NCBI GenBank assembly: GCA_027083915.1
Contig: JALWML010000367.1
Span: 1 to 14,500 of the forward strand
Direction of reading: 5' to 3'
DNA: 14,500 bases
DNA from: Lysobacterales bacterium
GTDB lineage: Bacteria > Pseudomonadota > Gammaproteobacteria > Xanthomonadales > Marinicellaceae
A model generated the notes under the pieces. That model was not told where the DNA came from. It ran no database searches and was given only the letters and a program-made list of their open reading frames with translations. The position numbers were made by a program, and so were the translations under genes. Below, piece by piece: positions 13,529 through 14,500 of the stretch. The stretch's first letter is position 1, and each line of letters opens with the position of its first letter.

Positions 13529-14269
13529 ATGAAAATTACTTTAAATAACCAAATCGCCTTAGTTACGGGAGCCTCTCGTGGAATAGGAGCAGCAATCGCC
13601 CAAACATTAATTCAAGCAGGTGCTTTTGTTATAGGCACGGCAACATCAGAGGCGGGTGCTCAAGTGATTGACGAAAAATTAGGCAAAAATGGCATCGGAA
13701 AAGTCTTAGATGTCAGTAATGCCGATTCAATTGCCACTTTAATGGCTGATTTAAAAGCAGATAAAAAGCTACCAACAATTTTAGTTAATAATGCAGGTGT
13801 TTCTAAAGATAACCTACTTATGCGTTTAAAAGATGACGAGTGGGATTGGTTGATGGATACCAACCTAAAGTCAGTCTACCGCATGAGCAAAGCGTGTATG
13901 CGCCCCATGATGAAAGCGCGTAATGGGCGTATCATTACCATCGGCTCAGTTATCGGCTCAATGGGCAATCCCGGGCAAAGTGTTTACGCAGCAGCCAAAG
14001 CTGGATTAATCGGTTTCAGTAAATCACTAGCCAAAGAAATAGGCTCACGTAATGTCACCGTCAATGTCATCGCACCTGGATTTATCCAAACAGATATGAC
14101 CAAAGAAATGAGTGAAGAAAACAAAGAAGCCATGGCAAAAACCATACCATTAGGCAAATTAGGTGAAGCACAAGACATAGCCAATGCTGTATTATTTTTG
14201 GCATCGGATATGGGGCAATATATCACCGGAGAAACATTGCATGTAAACGGCGGAATGCTCATGAATTAA
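13529..14269 (+). CDS. fabG: 3-oxoacyl-ACP reductase (FabG)
   Basis: NADPH-dependent first reduction of the elongation cycle. The 246-aa short-chain dehydrogenase has the cofactor motif TGASRGIG (13-20), NNAG (87-90), Asn112, Ser140 and the active pair Tyr153 and Lys157 in YAAAKAG; the C-terminal GETLHVNGGMLMN is typical of FabG. Length equals the usual 244-247 aa. A GGGAG in the last codons of fabD serves as ribosome site. acpP normally follows fabG directly in gammaproteobacteria; here 129 bp without a gene and then an unknown ORF follow. Confidence 0.96.
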   Translation: MKITLNNQIALVTGASRGIGAAIAQTLIQAGAFVIGTATSEAGAQVIDEKLGKNGIGKVLDVSNADSIATLMADLKADKKLPTILVNNAGVSKDNLLMRLKDDEWDWLMDTNLKSVYRMSKACMRPMMKARNGRIITIGSVIGSMGNPGQSVYAAAKAGLIGFSKSLAKEIGSRNVTVNVIAPGFIQTDMTKEMSEENKEAMAKTIPLGKLGEAQDIANAVLFLASDMGQYITGETLHVNGGMLMN

Positions 14270-14303
14270 TACTTATATCATGCTATAAATGCCCAATCTA
14301 AGC

Positions 14304-14346
14304 TCTTAAAAAAGAATCGTTTATACTTAAACTCATTTTTTTAAGA
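14304..14346. repeat. AT-rich 10-bp inverted repeat after fabG
   Basis: TCTTAAAAAA (14304-14313) and TTTTTTAAGA (14337-14346) match perfectly with a 23-nt loop. It contains only two G-C pairs and lacks a following U-run, so it is at best a weak terminator for fabG in either direction. A 9-bp direct repeat, CAATCTAAG, flanks it at 14294-14302 and 14370-14378. Otherwise the 129-bp gap 14270-14398 shows no gene. Confidence 0.4.
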
Positions 14347-14398
14347 ACTTACCTTGAGCATTTCTAACACAATCTAAGAATTAACTGGTAACTCAAAT

Positions 14399-14500
14399 AT
14401 GAACTATAAAAATCTAATTGGATTAAGACTTGAAAGTTGTCGGCTTTCAAAAGGGTCTTATTCTTTTGAGTTAGATGGCTGTATAAAAGGAGAACATTAT
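14399..14500 (+). CDS. Hypothetical protein, 5' part only
   Basis: An ATG at 14399 opens a frame that runs 34 codons to the window edge without a stop. The visible product begins MNYKNLIGLRLES and includes SYSFELDG (21-28). I do not recognise it; it is not acyl carrier protein, which would be expected after fabG and would be acidic with a DSLD motif near residue 36. There is no clear Shine-Dalgarno. The alternation of hydrophobic and polar residues suggests beta strands, which is inference. The frame could be spurious, as only about 100 bases are visible. Confidence 0.45.
   Translation, partial: MNYKNLIGLRLESCRLSKGSYSFELDGCIKGEHY

Noticed and set aside
1..14500. tRNA, rRNA, CRISPR array, insertion sequence or prophage genes
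   Set aside because: No cloverleaf-like stretch, spaced repeats, transposase or integrase motifs were seen on either strand.

Overview
This window is from a low-G+C (visibly AT-rich; not computed) gammaproteobacterium. The evidence is the complete gamma-type rnf/rsx gene order A-B-C-D-G-E, an Azotobacter/Pseudomonas-type ferredoxin-NADP reductase ending in AFVEK, and the yceD-rpmF-plsX-fabH-fabD-fabG cluster. I cannot name the genus. The AT-richness and gene content would fit free-living or symbiotic sulfur-oxidising or marine gammaproteobacteria, but that is a guess. Genes are packed tightly and no gap without a gene exceeds about 160 bp.

Layout. (1) Positions 1-5676, minus strand: fpr, then rsxA-B-C-D-G-E (rsxE is cut by the window edge), coding for a membrane ferredoxin:NAD+ oxidoreductase (Rnf) and a soluble ferredoxin/flavodoxin:NADP+ reductase. 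The Rnf genes overlap or abut, so they form one operon. A 71-bp gap with a perfect 12-bp inverted repeat and a candidate extended -10 separates fpr from rsxA. (2) 5835-8131, plus strand: a group II truncated haemoglobin, a class I SAM methyltransferase and a BaiN/RdsA (HI0933/YhiN)-family flavoprotein, spaced as an operon and divergent from fpr. (3) 8138-9588, minus strand: an AmpD-like amidase with a TTG start, followed by tesB; this pair converges on the flavoprotein gene with a 6-bp gap. (4) 9729-14269, plus strand: yceD and rpmF, a strong intrinsic terminator, then plsX-fabH-fabD-fabG with its own near-consensus promoter. A REP-like GGTGGG palindrome lies between fabH and fabD. (5) 14399-end: the start of an unrecognised gene where acpP would be expected.

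How the genes work together. The left half handles low-potential electrons: Rnf couples ferredoxin and NAD(H) to an ion gradient, FPR links the same carriers to NADP(H), and the divergent globin may draw on that reductant. The right half is the start of type II fatty acid and phospholipid synthesis (PlsX, FabH, FabD, FabG) joined to ribosomal protein L32 and YceD.

Most of the window is ordinary core metabolism. I did not find a clear new system. The points most worth checking are the fpr-rnf linkage with its inverted repeat, the globin-methyltransferase-flavoprotein cassette, the matching promoters placed 9 nt before the yceD and plsX start codons, the missing acpP with an unknown ORF in its place, and residue changes in PlsX and YceD.
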